Positions 5,734 through 6,048 of a DNA stretch of 6,048 nucleotides are shown here, in pieces. The notes under the pieces were generated by a model. That model did not search any database, was not told the DNA's origin, and saw nothing but the letters and a program-made list of their open reading frames with translations. Within the stretch, counting starts at the first letter, position 1. Each line of letters starts with the position of its first letter. The translations under genes and the position numbers were made by a program. This DNA is from Cyanobium sp. M55B138 (GTDB taxonomy: Bacteria > Cyanobacteriota > Cyanobacteriia > PCC-6307 > Cyanobiaceae): NCBI GenBank assembly GCA_018400215.1, contig JAGYNF010000104.1:1-6048 (forward strand), in the 5' to 3' direction.

Positions 5734-6048
5734 TTGACCCCGCTGTTCCGCTCCCGTCAGGCCACCTCCCTGGCCCGTCTGCTCAGCGGCTGGGTGGCTG
5801 GCGCCATTGGTTTTGTGGTGGTGTGGCTGGGGGGCTGGTGGTTCACGGCGGCGGTGGGGCTCACGGTGCATCTGGGCCTGCTGGAGTACTTCCGCATGGC
5901 CCAGTTCAAGGGCATCCGGCCCGCCACCAAGACCACCCTGGTGGCCGTGCAATTGCTGTTGTTGACCACCCAGGCCGCCAGCCAGGGTGTGGCGGGCGGC
6001 ACCTGGCTTGCCGGCGATGTGGCGGCGGCGGTGCTGCCCGCGTCGGGC
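5734..6048 (+). CDS. cdsA: Phosphatidate cytidylyltransferase (CdsA), N-terminal part, cut by window
   Basis: The first 105 residues are visible and the frame runs open to the right edge. The start is taken as TTG at 5734, 41 bases after the cbiT stop. No ATG or GTG lies upstream in frame in the gap. The protein begins MTPLFRSRQATSLARLLSGW, with the R-x-x-S/G entry of CdsA, then a helix-rich hydrophobic run (VAGAIGFVVVWLGGWWFTAA, about 21-40). HLGLLEYFRMAQFKGIRPA (about 45-63) follows; the E-Y/F-x-x-M and GIRPATKTT sequence is highly typical of cyanobacterial CdsA. A second hydrophobic segment follows (VAVQLLLLTTQ). The enzyme makes CDP-diacylglycerol from phosphatidate and CTP in the membrane, the precursor of phosphatidylglycerol. 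The catalytic signature lies in the C-terminal half, outside the window, so activity cannot be checked here. Confidence 0.87.
   Translation, partial: MTPLFRSRQATSLARLLSGWVAGAIGFVVVWLGGWWFTAAVGLTVHLGLLEYFRMAQFKGIRPATKTTLVAVQLLLLTTQAASQGVAGGTWLAGDVAAAVLPASG

Overview
The window is GC-rich, gene-dense DNA from a cyanobacterium, most likely of the Synechococcus/Cyanobium type. This rests on familiar cyanobacterial forms of the genes: an ABC1/AarF-family kinase, a stand-alone CbiT with a YHWDFVTPG-type N-terminus, a compact Orn/Lys/Arg-decarboxylase-like protein, and a CdsA with an FKGIRPATKTTL segment. Genus is an inference from protein style and base composition. I saw no tRNA, rRNA, CRISPR array, transposon or long repeat, and no HIP1 octamer (GCGATCGC) by eye. 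Every stretch longer than 300 bases is covered by a gene.

Left part (1-1918): two divergent genes whose best start codons overlap. The minus-strand gene, cut by the left edge, encodes a secreted type I periplasmic binding protein of the LivJ/amide-binding kind. The plus-strand gene encodes a 419-residue protein that I read as a prokaryotic pentameric ligand-gated ion channel (Cys-loop receptor superfamily). It has a beta-rich extracytoplasmic domain with a Cys-less YPF loop and four membrane helices. M2 and the M2-M3 linker match the animal and bacterial channels almost position by position. A soluble solute-binding protein next to a receptor-channel suggests a ligand-sensing pair. This is the most interesting item in the window.

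Middle (1921-3627, minus): an ABC1/AarF/UbiB-family atypical kinase with all family motifs. It meets the channel gene tail to tail with 2 bases between stop codons, both inside a 12-base palindrome. It is transcribed divergently from the right-hand operon across a gap of about 65 bases.

Right part (3696-6048, plus): a probable operon of a PLP-dependent Orn/Lys/Arg-decarboxylase-family protein, then cbiT (cobalamin pathway; TTG start overlapping the previous stop), then cdsA (CDP-diacylglycerol synthesis; TTG start, cut by the right edge). The three products belong to different pathways, so the grouping looks like shared housekeeping expression rather than one pathway.
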